From Solimonas marina (GTDB taxonomy: Bacteria > Pseudomonadota > Gammaproteobacteria > Nevskiales > Nevskiaceae), in contig NZ_JAAVXB010000002.1 in NCBI RefSeq assembly GCF_012241385.1, forward strand, positions 248,001 to 312,000: a stretch of 64,000 bases of DNA, given 5' to 3'. The translations under genes and the position numbers were made by a program. Shown in pieces: positions 11,942 to 20,308 of this stretch; positions within the stretch are counted from its first letter, which is position 1; every line of letters starts with the position of its first letter. Under the pieces are notes generated by a model. That model did not search any database, was not told the origin of the DNA, and saw only the letters and a program-made list of their open reading frames with translations.

Positions 11942-13101
11942 GCCAACACCGCCGGAAACTCGTTGTGCTCACGGCCATCAAGCAGGCGGCCTGCGGCGGC
12001 CTTGCCAACATTGCGCACCGCGATCAGGCGATCGCCATGAAAGCCGAGTCCGCCGGCGAGATTGATCCAGCGCGTTGCGCCGCGCCCCATTTGATTATCC
12101 AGCTTGGGAACGTTGCGCCAGTCCGGATCGTCGTTGTCGCGATCGTAGTAGGGGTACCATTCGCCCCACTGCTTGAACAGGAACGGCACGCCGGCAGCGG
12201 CGCTCTGGTCGCGCAGCGAGCGGAGCCAATCCGGGTGCATCGGCCGGGCATGCGGGCCGGACTCGCCGCCGGCGATGATCCAGTCGAGAAACCGCGCATC
12301 CGCACTGACCAACGCCTGCCGCTTCAATCCGCACTCTGCGCCTGCAGCTTTCGCTTCGCGGTAGCTGTTGAACGGACCCTGCCACCAGCCGCAGACCGGC
12401 CACATGTAGCGGCTTACGTCCACGCCGCTCAGCATCGGCTCGATCGACAGGAACCGGATCGCCGCCGGCACGCGCTGCAGCTTCGGGATGTCGCGATCGG
12501 CCTCTTCTTGGTTGACCACCGTGGCGCCGATCCAGACGTTCGCGGGCGGGTTTCCGGCCAGCCACTCTTGCAGCCACAGTCCCAACTCAGAATTGCTGCG
12601 CCAGCAGTGCTGGTGCGCCTGCGTGATGCGAGCGTGCCAGTTGCCGATCCTCTTGCTGAGCAGCAACCAGTCGGACTCCGGCGTCGTGCGGATCACATCG
12701 AGGGCGTCGACCAGCCATTCGATCGGCACTTCGTTGTCGAGCCAGTCGCCAAGCGAGAGCGCGAAGATGCGGCGGCGAGCATCAGCGATGTTTAGGCTGT
12801 CGCATGCGGGACAAGACGGTAGGCCATCCGTGATGCTGCCGCCGGCGGTATTCGGGTTGTCGCCCCGCCAGCCGCATGTGCCGCATTCGTAGAACTGCCG
12901 GCGAGCCATCTTTCGCACGTCGCGCCAGTATTTCGCTCTGGTGCGCTTGCGGGGCTTGCCCGCACCCCATTCGACACGGTGCAGGCGTTTGTCCATGCGG
13001 GCTTCGGCGTAGCAGTGATCGCATGCCGGGCTGACCTTGGTGCAGCCCATCCAGGGGTTGAACGTGCTGTCGCACCATTCGATCTTTGTCGTGGCGCTCA
13101 T
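11938..13101 (-). CDS. Phage Gp37/Gp68 family (DUF5131) protein
   Basis: A 387-residue member of the Gp37/Gp68 (DUF5131) family. The N-terminus IEWCDSTFNPWMGCTKVSPA-CDHCYAE carries Cys20, Cys27 and Cys30 in a CxxxxxxCxxCY arrangement reminiscent of radical SAM iron-sulfur sites. A zinc-ribbon-like pair, CGTCGW and CPAC, is inserted at about residues 73-100. A WIGATVVNQEEAD block follows in the middle. Activity is not established for the family. It is placed between two DNA methyltransferase genes with ATGA overlaps at both ends, which suggests a DNA- or RNA-modification role, but that is inference. Confidence 0.85.
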   Translation of the reverse strand: MSATTKIEWCDSTFNPWMGCTKVSPACDHCYAEARMDKRLHRVEWGAGKPRKRTRAKYWRDVRKMARRQFYECGTCGWRGDNPNTAGGSITDGLPSCPACDSLNIADARRRIFALSLGDWLDNEVPIEWLVDALDVIRTTPESDWLLLSKRIGNWHARITQAHQHCWRSNSELGLWLQEWLAGNPPANVWIGATVVNQEEADRDIPKLQRVPAAIRFLSIEPMLSGVDVSRYMWPVCGWWQGPFNSYREAKAAGAECGLKRQALVSADARFLDWIIAGGESGPHARPMHPDWLRSLRDQSAAAGVPFLFKQWGEWYPYYDRDNDDPDWRNVPKLDNQMGRGATRWINLAGGLGFHGDRLIAVRNVGKAAAGRLLDGREHNEFPAVLA

Positions 13102-14987
13102 GCCGCCTTCCTCGCGCGTTGCGTAGGCGCCAGTTCGTGCGCGAAATTGGCGCGAACCAGCGCCTCGGCGACCGGTGGGCAGACGCTGTTTCCGATCATG
13201 CGGACCTGCGCCGTTTTCGTGAGCGGCTTGCCGTCAGCTCCGCGGTCGATGACGTAGTCCGGCGGGAAGCCCTGGGCGTTGGCCAGCTCGCGCGGGGTGA
13301 GCATGCGCATGCCGATGTCGACGATCTGGTAGAGCTCCCCGCGTACGGTGACGAGGCCGAAGCGGTCACGCGTCGGCAGCGTGCGCAGCGGCTCATCGAG
13401 CCCTTGGCCGTCTTTGTCGTTGCCGTAGTAGGCGACGAGGAAGGCGCGGACCTCCGCGGCATGGGTGCCGCCACCAGTGACGGTCGGCATGGGCTCGTCG
13501 ATCGGCTGACCGTCCTTGCAGGTACCGCGCAACTTCAGCAGATGCGAGGTGACGACCGATTGGTGGCTGCCGCTGGCGCATGTCGTGCTCAGCGGTTCGC
13601 GCGCATCCTTTCCAGCCTTTACGCCGACTCGCTCGGTGTTGTGCTGCGCGAGGAATGCAGCGACGACAGCATGATGGCCGCCAGTCGCGACCGTCGGCAC
13701 GGGAGTATCCGCTGCGGCGCCGGCATGCCCGGTGTTGTTCGTCATCAGGTGTGCGGTGATCAGAGCCTGCTCGCCGCGCTGGGCGCCGGTTACGGTGGGC
13801 ACTGGTTCGCCCATATCGTGTGCTCGCTCATCCCCGTGGTGGGTGACGTGCATCAGGTGCGCGGCGACGGCGGCGAACGATCCGCCGCCGGCGTGAATCG
13901 TCCCGACAGGGGTTTCGACATCGTGGGCGCCGCTGCCCCAGCGCTGTGCGCCGCCCGCTTTGCCTTCACCATGCGCGGCCTGAATCAGCGTGGCGGCGAC
14001 CAATGCCGTGTCGTACTTGGTCTTGGTGGTCGCTGTCGGCTCATCCATGCTGCGAGGGCGGCTCTGCCCGGCACGGCTGCCGACACCGACCAACGTGGGC
14101 ACCACGACCGCATGTGCGCCGCCCTTCGGGTTCGCCGTCACCGTGGTCAGTGGCTCATCCGCGCTGTTCACCCGTGTGCCGCTGCCGTAGTTCGCGATCG
14201 GCACGATGAACGGATTCGGCGCGTCGACGACGTAGCGCATGATGCCGCGCGCGATGCGCTTCATCGTTGCCTCGGCGAGTGGTCGCTTGCGTTCGAAGAT
14301 CGACGGGCAAGGGATAGACCAGTCGATGCACTCGGCAGCCGTGCGGTACGGGATCAGGCCCTTGCCGTGCGTCGGCTTCGGCCAGATGATCGGCAGGCCA
14401 TCGCGGCGGGCGATCAGGAACAGGCGCTTGCGGATCGTCGGCGCGCCGTAGTCGCATGCGCGGAGCTGGCGCCACTCGACCTTGTAGCCGAGCCTGCGCA
14501 GCTTCGCGACGAACAAATCGAACGTGACGCCCTTGCGCGCCGGATCAGGGAACCACTGTCCGTCGATGCGCTTGAGCGGCCCCCAGGTCTGAAACTCTTC
14601 GACGTTCTCCAGCATGATCACGCGCGGCTTGCAGTGCCGCGCCCACTTCACGACGACGCCAGCGAGGCCTCGAATGCGCTTGCTGACCGGCTTCCCGCCC
14701 TTCGCCTTCGAGAAGTGCTTGCAGTCCGGGGACGCCCACAGCAGGCCGATCTGTCGGTATCCGATCGCGCCGCGCGGGTCGACCTTCCACACGTCCTCCC
14801 GGATGTGCTCGGTCTGCGGGTGATTCACGGCGTGCATGGCCAGGGCCTCGCCGTCGTGATTCACTGCGACGTCGACGTAGCGGCCGAGCGCGCGCTCAAT
14901 GCCAGTCGACGCCCCGCCGCCGCCGGCGAAGCTATCGACGATCAGCTCATGCAGGTCGAATGCAAACTGTCCGCTGCCGTCAGCCAT
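13098..14987 (-). CDS. DNA C5-cytosine methyltransferase with expanded repeat region
   Basis: A 629-residue Dcm-type enzyme. Motif I is VDSFAGGGGASTGIE (residues 17-31). The catalytic motif IV is SPDCKHFSKAKGG with Cys89, a PCQ variant. Motif VI is ENVEEF at 127-132. The C-terminal motifs RMLTPRELANAQGFP and IGNSVCPPVAEAL are present. Between them, about residues 255-545 hold some eight tandem copies of a 32-43-residue unit in the place of the target-recognition domain. No cognate endonuclease is seen. It is likely an orphan antirestriction methyltransferase. It is coupled by overlap to the Gp37/Gp68 gene. Confidence 0.93.
   Translation of the reverse strand: MADGSGQFAFDLHELIVDSFAGGGGASTGIERALGRYVDVAVNHDGEALAMHAVNHPQTEHIREDVWKVDPRGAIGYRQIGLLWASPDCKHFSKAKGGKPVSKRIRGLAGVVVKWARHCKPRVIMLENVEEFQTWGPLKRIDGQWFPDPARKGVTFDLFVAKLRRLGYKVEWRQLRACDYGAPTIRKRLFLIARRDGLPIIWPKPTHGKGLIPYRTAAECIDWSIPCPSIFERKRPLAEATMKRIARGIMRYVVDAPNPFIVPIANYGSGTRVNSADEPLTTVTANPKGGAHAVVVPTLVGVGSRAGQSRPRSMDEPTATTKTKYDTALVAATLIQAAHGEGKAGGAQRWGSGAHDVETPVGTIHAGGGSFAAVAAHLMHVTHHGDERAHDMGEPVPTVTGAQRGEQALITAHLMTNNTGHAGAAADTPVPTVATGGHHAVVAAFLAQHNTERVGVKAGKDAREPLSTTCASGSHQSVVTSHLLKLRGTCKDGQPIDEPMPTVTGGGTHAAEVRAFLVAYYGNDKDGQGLDEPLRTLPTRDRFGLVTVRGELYQIVDIGMRMLTPRELANAQGFPPDYVIDRGADGKPLTKTAQVRMIGNSVCPPVAEALVRANFAHELAPTQRARKAA
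13345..14222 (-). repeat. About eight tandem protein repeats inside the C5 methyltransferase
   Basis: Repeat units follow the pattern [hydrophobic]-x-x-(F/L)-(L/I)...G...(D/E)-(E/T)-P-(L/V/M)-x-T-(V/T)-x-x-x-x-x-x-A-(L/V)-V. Examples are GEPVPTVTGAQRG, DTPVPTVATGGHH, DEPMPTVTGGGTH and DEPLRTLPTRDRF. Units are 32-43 residues, about 109 bases on average. The repetition is seen at protein level; the DNA copies are diverged. Confidence 0.75.
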
Positions 14988-15177
14988 TGGCCTTGACCTC
15001 CTGCGTCTCCCGATCGATCACGCCGTCGACCAGCGCCTGCACGTCGTCGTCGATCTGCTGAGCCCGTGTACCGGCCACAGCGTCGAGCGGGCGCGACCGG
15101 ATCGTCAGCAGCAGTTGGTGCCGCGCGTGCTCGATCTGATCGAGCCAGACGCTGGTGTCGCGGGGCAGCGTGCTCAC
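14980..15177 (-). CDS. Small hypothetical phage protein
   Basis: A 65-residue product of no recognised family, mostly helical in appearance (DQIEHARHQLLLTIRSRPLD, then QQIDDDVQALVDGVID). It starts with GTG at 15177, overlapping the stop of the KTSC gene, and its end overlaps the methyltransferase start by 8 bases. The overlaps on both sides are the main argument that it is real. Confidence 0.6.
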   Translation of the reverse strand: MSTLPRDTSVWLDQIEHARHQLLLTIRSRPLDAVAGTRAQQIDDDVQALVDGVIDRETQEVKANG

Positions 15178-15395
15178 TGCGTCTGCTCCATGCGGCGATG
15201 CGTGAACTTGCCGCGGATCAGCGTGCCGAACGCCTTGCCGATCGATTCGGCGCCGAGCAGGGCCGAATACGTCTCTGAGGGCACGCCGTCGTACTGATAG
15301 ACGCTGCCGTTCGTGAACTCGACTTCGAGCACCTTCGCACTCGCGTCGTAGCCGACGGACTTCAGGTTCGATGATGTGACGGGCTGGCGGATCAT
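15174..15395 (-). CDS. KTSC domain protein
   Basis: A 73-residue protein whose middle (LKSVGYDASAKVLEVEF, then NGSVYQYDGVP) matches the KTSC domain, a small beta-rich domain named after a motif in lysyl-tRNA synthetase-associated and phage proteins. The C-terminal GKAFGTLIRGKFTHRRM is also typical. Function is not established; RNA binding has been proposed for the family. ATGA overlap links it to the pyrophosphohydrolase gene upstream. Confidence 0.8.
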   Translation of the reverse strand: MIRQPVTSSNLKSVGYDASAKVLEVEFTNGSVYQYDGVPSETYSALLGAESIGKAFGTLIRGKFTHRRMEQTQ

Positions 15396-15865
15396 GACCG
15401 CGCCTCGCCGTTGGCCCGGGCCATCGCGGCGATCGCGCGGAAGCCGTGCTGATCGATCACGCCGCGCAGATCCGGCGGTGTCCAGCCTTCGGGCTTCATG
15501 ACCTTGCCGTCTTCGCGGCGGTGGAGCGTGCCGTCGGCAGCGATCTTCGCCAGGTTCGAGCGTGCAACCTCAACCCAGCCGTCCTCAATCGGGAAGCCGA
15601 GCGCACGCAGGCCGGCGACGATCGTCCAGATGGTGTCGAGCGCGCCATCGAGAATCTGCGCGTCGTCGCGGCGCAGCCAGGCATCGGCCAGCTCCGCGAT
15701 CTCTTCGCCGACGAGGCCGCCGATCATCGGGCCGTTCGGGCCGATGTCGAGGTCATCGGGGTTGCCGAAGTACAACATCGCCGTCGGCGTCATCATCGGG
15801 CCGATCGGCGTCTCCTGTGCGGCGGCGCGCATGAAGCGCTCGACGTCTTGAACTACATTCTTCAT
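15392..15865 (-). CDS. MazG/HisE-like NTP pyrophosphohydrolase
   Basis: A 157-residue all-alpha pyrophosphohydrolase-like protein. The metal-binding helices show GEEIAELADAWLRRDDAQIL followed by DGALDTIWTI, an EExxE...D arrangement typical of the MazG/phosphoribosyl-ATP pyrophosphatase superfamily. The C-terminal block GWVEVARSNLAKI is common in phage members. Likely substrates are non-canonical or alarmone-related nucleotides, which is inference. The start has a good AGGAGAAG site. It is separated by 25 bases from the clamp-like gene upstream. Confidence 0.8.
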   Translation of the reverse strand: MKNVVQDVERFMRAAAQETPIGPMMTPTAMLYFGNPDDLDIGPNGPMIGGLVGEEIAELADAWLRRDDAQILDGALDTIWTIVAGLRALGFPIEDGWVEVARSNLAKIAADGTLHRREDGKVMKPEGWTPPDLRGVIDQHGFRAIAAMARANGEARS

Positions 15866-15890
15866 CGGGGACTTCTCCTGAAGGGTATGG

Positions 15891-16628
15891 CTACGCGGTT
15901 ACTTCGCCGGCCGGCTGGTCTGCTGGCTGCTTTGCAGGTTTCTCGTGACCGGCGGCAACTGTGTTGCCGATCCACGACGGCAGGTCTGGGCTGCGGTCGA
16001 AGAGCATCGGCATGACGATGCCGACGAGCTCCATGTCTGCGTTGGCGCGTGCCGGAATAAAGAAGATTGGGCCGTTGGCACCGGCATCGGTCATCAGAAC
16101 CTCGACGCCGGAAAAGCGACTGAACTGCATTGCGCGCATCATTTCGCGCATGTAGACCGGATTCACGACGAATCCGCTCGCCTTGCCGAGCTTGCGGGGG
16201 GTGATGATCGACACCCAGTTCGGGAATTTGCCCTCGACGAGCTTCGCGAGTCGGCCGTCGATTACATCGCCTGCATTGCGTACGCCGAAGCGCTTGTCGA
16301 CGATCTCATCGGGGCGTCGGCGAATGGCTTGAACGAATGTCGGGCCGACAGTCGATTCAACGAAGGACAGGCGTTCGCCTTGCTTTGCGCCCTTCGCCGC
16401 ATCGGCAGAGAGGTCGACGATGATCGGGCGGGCGCACATGCCGCGCCGGTCAAGGCCGACGAGCAGGCGGTGTCCATCGCTTGCCACAGCGAGAACGCCA
16501 TCCTGATGCGGCTGCACGAGCACGGCGTTTAAGTAGTAGCGAACGTCGCCGCGCGCGCGAACCATGCTCACGCGCCGGAACAGGTCGAGGTCGATGTTGG
16601 CGATTTCGCCGGAGGTGTCTTTCCCCAT
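15891..16628 (-). CDS. DnaN-like sliding clamp homologue
   Basis: A 245-residue protein resembling part of the DNA polymerase III beta clamp. VLAVASDGHRLLVGL corresponds to the conserved A-T-D-G-H-R block of DnaN, and YLNAVLVQPHQDGVL precedes it as in clamp repeats. At 245 residues it is about two clamp repeats rather than three. It could assemble into a different ring, modulate the host clamp or be a decoy. The ATG at 16628 follows the rdgC stop by 2 bases. A longer frame upstream overlaps rdgC and is not favoured. Confidence 0.65.
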   Translation of the reverse strand: MGKDTSGEIANIDLDLFRRVSMVRARGDVRYYLNAVLVQPHQDGVLAVASDGHRLLVGLDRRGMCARPIIVDLSADAAKGAKQGERLSFVESTVGPTFVQAIRRRPDEIVDKRFGVRNAGDVIDGRLAKLVEGKFPNWVSIITPRKLGKASGFVVNPVYMREMMRAMQFSRFSGVEVLMTDAGANGPIFFIPARANADMELVGIVMPMLFDRSPDLPSWIGNTVAAGHEKPAKQPADQPAGEVTA

Positions 16629-16630
16629 GA

Positions 16631-17518
16631 TCAGGCTCCGAGTGCTTTGGTGATGGCCGAGAGCAGCGCGCGGCACTCGCCATTGAATAAGGCGAATTCC
16701 GCGTCGAACTGCTCTTCGGGGCTCTGCGCCGCGGTGTCTTCGCGCGCCTGTTCGATGTCCTCAAACTTGAGCTTCTTGACCTCGAACTTGTCGGTCAGCA
16801 CGAAGCTGACGCGGTCGTTCCAGCGCAGGCCGACGCGCGTCGCCAGCTTGCCTTCGCTGATGTGCTTGCAGATTTCTTCGGTGGCCAGCGAATGGCGCAG
16901 ATAGCGGACGGTTGGCTTGGTCTGGTCATTGCCGCGCAGCTCGCATTCCTGATCGAGCGCAAAGGCGCCCGGCGCTTCGCCGCTGGCCAGCCAGGCGGTC
17001 ATCGCCGCGCCGGGCGACTGCGACAGCTCCGGCAGCTCGAGGCTTAGCCCATCGACCGCGTCGCGCAGCACCTCGAGCAATTCCTCAGCGCGCGCCGGCG
17101 ACGACGAGTCGACGATGATCCTCTCGCTCACCGGGTCGATGATCGCGCGGGTATAGCGACGCTTCGGCAGTGCGCGCGGGATCAACTCGGCAACGACCTG
17201 TTCTTTGAGGTCGCGCAACTGTTTCCGCCCCGGCTTGAAGCCCTGGCGCTGCTCAAGCTCGGCGGCGCGCTCGTCGACGGTTTGCTTGACGACCGACGAC
17301 GGCAACAACTTCTGCTCGACGCCGAGCGCGATCAGCATCTGCTGCTCCTGCCCGTAGACAAGCTGCGGGCCAGCGGCGCTCGGTACCCAGCCGCGGCTCT
17401 GCGGATTGAGTCCCATGCACGGCAGCAGTGGGTGCTGACTGAGCTTCGCTTCGAGCTCCGCCGGCGTGAGCGTCCACGGGCCTGCGATTCGATAGGTTTG
17501 TAGATTTCGGAAGAACAT
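16631..17518 (-). CDS. rdgC: Recombination-associated protein RdgC
   Basis: RdgC is a ring-shaped DNA-binding protein that restrains RecA and recombination. The product has 295 residues, close to the ~300 of the family. Typical features are the N-terminal MFFRNLQTYRI, the GWVPS block after LNPQSRG, and PKRRYTRAIIDPVSERIIVD in the centre. Phage-borne copies occur with lambda-like recombination genes, as here with SSB, YqaJ and ERF upstream in the same operon. Confidence 0.93.
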   Translation of the reverse strand: MFFRNLQTYRIAGPWTLTPAELEAKLSQHPLLPCMGLNPQSRGWVPSAAGPQLVYGQEQQMLIALGVEQKLLPSSVVKQTVDERAAELEQRQGFKPGRKQLRDLKEQVVAELIPRALPKRRYTRAIIDPVSERIIVDSSSPARAEELLEVLRDAVDGLSLELPELSQSPGAAMTAWLASGEAPGAFALDQECELRGNDQTKPTVRYLRHSLATEEICKHISEGKLATRVGLRWNDRVSFVLTDKFEVKKLKFEDIEQAREDTAAQSPEEQFDAEFALFNGECRALLSAITKALGA

Positions 17519-17619
17519 TGATCTATCCGTTTGGAATGGGTGGCCGGGTGCACCTTCACCTCACGACGCCGGCCTTCGCCGCCAAGGAACCCGCAGGCGC
17601 GCACGGGACTCGGCGCCCG

Positions 17620-18105
17620 CTAGAACGGAATGTCGTCATCCTCAAATGGTTGGTCGTATCCGGCGTCCGCCGGCGCTTGTCGCGCTTGCTGGGCCGCTGT
17701 CGGCGGCGCCCGGCCGGAAGCTCGGGCATAGTCGTCGGCACGCGCGGCGCGGCCATCGTCGTCGCGCGGTCGGCTGTCGAGCATCTGCAAGTCGCGCACG
17801 CGGATCTCGGTCATGTAGCGGTCGACGCCGTTCTTGTCGGTCCACTTGCGCGTGCGCAGCGAGCCTTCGACGTAGACCTTGGAGCCCTTCTTCAGGTACT
17901 GCCCGGCGATCTCGCCGAGCTTTCCCGGGAATACGACGCTATGCCATTCCGTCGCTTCCTTGGCTTCGCCGGTCTCGCGGTCCTTCCACGTCTCGGACGT
18001 GGCGATCGTCGCGTTGGCGATCGCGTCGCCGCTGGGGAAGTAGCGAACCTCGGGATCCTTGCCGAGATTTCCGATCAGGATGACTTTGTTGATTCCGCGG
18101 GCCAT
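17620..18105 (-). CDS. ssb: Single-stranded DNA-binding protein
   Basis: A 161-residue SSB with an N-terminal OB fold ([55 protein letters not shown]) and a disordered tail ending in the canonical acidic tip FEDDDIPF, which recruits host repair and replication partners. The ATG at 18105 overlaps the upstream gene's stop. It lies 101 bases ahead of rdgC. Confidence 0.96.
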   Translation of the reverse strand: MARGINKVILIGNLGKDPEVRYFPSGDAIANATIATSETWKDRETGEAKEATEWHSVVFPGKLGEIAGQYLKKGSKVYVEGSLRTRKWTDKNGVDRYMTEIRVRDLQMLDSRPRDDDGRAARADDYARASGRAPPTAAQQARQAPADAGYDQPFEDDDIPF

Positions 18106-18500
18106 CAGCTCTTCTCCTCGTCGATGCCTTCGAAATGCGTCTCGGCGAGGAAGCGGCGCATCATTTCGAAGCCGGTGGCTTCGTTGCCCGTCTGCGTCTT
18201 GCGTGATTCCTTCACGAGCCCGTTCACGGTGCGCACGAGTTCCATCGCGCCGGCCAGCGTCGCCTGGCCAAGGCCGACCACCTTGCGGTTGTGGTCCTTC
18301 GCCCAGACCATCATGTCGAGCGCGCACTGACGCGCCTCGTCGACGATCTCCTTCTTCTCGCCATCGAGTTCACGCAGCGTGGCCCACAGCCAAACAAGGG
18401 TCGGGGCATGCTTGTCGCGCGCGAGCAGAACGAATAGCGGCTCGTCGGGTTCTGCCTTGGCGTAGCAGTCGCAAGGCGCTGGATTGTTCTTCGTGCCCAT
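18105..18500 (-). CDS. Conserved phage protein of unknown function
   Basis: A 131-residue protein that starts [20 protein letters not shown] and continues [19 protein letters not shown], a pattern I recognise from phage recombination operons but cannot name. A helical segment and a [16 protein letters not shown] tail follow. The start at ATG 18500 overlaps the YqaJ gene's stop, so the GTG one codon upstream is less likely. Position between exonuclease and SSB suggests an accessory role in DNA metabolism. Confidence 0.75.
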   Translation of the reverse strand: MGTKNNPAPCDCYAKAEPDEPLFVLLARDKHAPTLVWLWATLRELDGEKKEIVDEARQCALDMMVWAKDHNRKVVGLGQATLAGAMELVRTVNGLVKESRKTQTGNEATGFEMMRRFLAETHFEGIDEEKS

Positions 18501-20308
18501 CACGCCGCCTCCTGCATCGCAGCCGCGCGCTGCAGGCGTGCCGACAGCACGTTGCAGATCGAGACGAAATCCGACTCGGCGTAGAGCTTCGCGTTCTTCT
18601 CCGTCGCGACTGGTTCGAAGCCGAGCGATGCCAAGCCTTCGGCACTGATCGACAGCGGCGCGATACGCGCGTTGATGTCCCCGAGCTTGATCCTCGCTCC
18701 AGCCGGCTTACGCGCGCCGCCGGCTTGCTGGTGGGCTGCGCCATGGGGGGCTGGCGCGGGGGCATCCGTCACCGCCGGCGCGCGGGCGGTTTCGGCTGCG
18801 GGGGGATCGTTGACGGCGCCGAGCGTGCTGATCGGCGCGGGCTCGCGCGGGATCGACTTCTCGACTTCGGCGAGTCGCGCGGCCGCTTCCTCGCGGGCCT
18901 TACGCTCGGCTTCTTCGGCAATGCGCTTACGGTCCGCTTCGAGCTGGGCCGCGGCACTGGCGGCCTCTTCCCGGCGGATACGTTCGCGCTCTTCATCGAG
19001 TCGCTTCTGCTCCTTCGCCTGGTGCTCGCCTATGCGAGCCTTCACCAGATTGCGCAGGTCTTCCTCGCCCTTCGTCGTCACGAGACTCTGCGCATCCATG
19101 AACAGCGTCTCGTAACCAGCCGCTTCGTTGCGCAGCACTTCGAGATTCACGCGGATACGATCGGCGGCTTGGTTGGCCTCGATCTTCGTGCGCGCTAGTT
19201 CGGTCTCCAGCGCCTCATTGATCTTCGCGAGCGAAGAGCGGCCTTTGATGACGCCAGCGAAGTCGGCCTCAACGTCGGGCAGGCGGATCTTGCTGCCGAA
19301 CGTCTTATTGATCGCATTGACGTGCTCGGCAAGCTTGGCTTTCGCGCTCGCAATAGCTTCGGCACGGCGCCGCTCTTTCTCGCTCGCCAGCAGCCTCTCG
19401 GCCATCAGCCGGTTGTCACGCACGAGCTTGGCAAGCATGTCCTTGGTGCGCTTCGCTGTGTCGATGGCCGCGATTTGCGAAAGCATCTGGGTCTCGGCCG
19501 ACTCCAGCGCGACCTCGGCGTTCTTCATCGCCTTGATCTGCATGTCGAGGTCGGCGAAGTCCTGGTCGGTCTTCGGCTCGCGAATCAGCCGGTTTTCGAT
19601 GAAGTCGCGAAGCGCGGTTTCAAAGTGCGCGAAGTTGTCGCGGACCGCGATCTGCCCGTCGACCTGCACGGCGACCGCGGGCAGGGCCGTGACAGCCGCA
19701 GCGACCACGGCCGGCGTGGTGGTTTCGGGGACATACGCAGCAACGTCCTTGTCGAACTGCTCCCACGATGCGCGTAGCTTCACGATGTCAGCCTGCACCC
19801 GGTCTCGTTCGATAACGAGGCTTGCGGTCCCGCTTTCGGTGCCGTCACCAACGAGGTAGACGCACGTCGTCGCCTTCTCGCAGATTGCGAACTGCTGGAC
19901 GATCTGCCAGTAGTCCACGGCCGGGATCACATTGCGCTGGACATCTGCAATCTTCGAAGCGTTGGCCTGCTTGCCTTCGAAGATGATTTCCTCGTCCATC
20001 GACACGCCGTCGAAGGACGCGCCGAGATAGCCGTCGTCGGAGATGGCCACAACCGGGAAGAGGTCTTCTCCGGTCATCGTCTCGGCCAGAGCGCGCAGCG
20101 CCGGCTCGACTTCGTGCCCGCGGTCGAAACGCTTCTGCGTCGCGGCGTCGATTTCTTCCTCAACGCCCGTCGCTTGACGGCGGATGAGCTGAGCTCGCGT
20201 GACATAGGGCGAGACCCCCATCATCGCCGGCGCGTCGCTGGCGTTGCGTGTTTTTGCACGATGGGTGCGCCACTCCGGCGTGCCCTGCAGGACGTGGATT
20301 TCACGCAT
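18500..20308 (-). CDS. YqaJ/lambda-exonuclease-type recombinase nuclease with long coiled-coil tail
   Basis: A 602-residue protein. Residues 1-210 form a YqaJ-type nuclease of the PD-(D/E)XK fold: GHEVEP (Glu68), GASFDG (Asp100) and the E-x-K pair EGK (Glu111, Lys113). It would resect double-stranded ends to give 3' single strands for the ERF annealase encoded just upstream. Residues about 230-480 are charged and helical, with long Glu/Lys/Arg/Ala-rich coiled coils; the last ~120 residues include a Pro/Ala linker and a compact end domain. Plain YqaJ proteins are about 200-350 residues, so the tail is an unusual addition. Confidence 0.88.
   Translation of the reverse strand: MREIHVLQGTPEWRTHRAKTRNASDAPAMMGVSPYVTRAQLIRRQATGVEEEIDAATQKRFDRGHEVEPALRALAETMTGEDLFPVVAISDDGYLGASFDGVSMDEEIIFEGKQANASKIADVQRNVIPAVDYWQIVQQFAICEKATTCVYLVGDGTESGTASLVIERDRVQADIVKLRASWEQFDKDVAAYVPETTTPAVVAAAVTALPAVAVQVDGQIAVRDNFAHFETALRDFIENRLIREPKTDQDFADLDMQIKAMKNAEVALESAETQMLSQIAAIDTAKRTKDMLAKLVRDNRLMAERLLASEKERRRAEAIASAKAKLAEHVNAINKTFGSKIRLPDVEADFAGVIKGRSSLAKINEALETELARTKIEANQAADRIRVNLEVLRNEAAGYETLFMDAQSLVTTKGEEDLRNLVKARIGEHQAKEQKRLDEERERIRREEAASAAAQLEADRKRIAEEAERKAREEAAARLAEVEKSIPREPAPISTLGAVNDPPAAETARAPAVTDAPAPAPHGAAHQQAGGARKPAGARIKLGDINARIAPLSISAEGLASLGFEPVATEKNAKLYAESDFVSICNVLSARLQRAAAMQEAA

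Noticed and set aside
13086-14996. 636-residue plus-strand frame opposite the C5 methyltransferase
   Set aside because: Antisense of a recognised enzyme; no start site or domain evidence.
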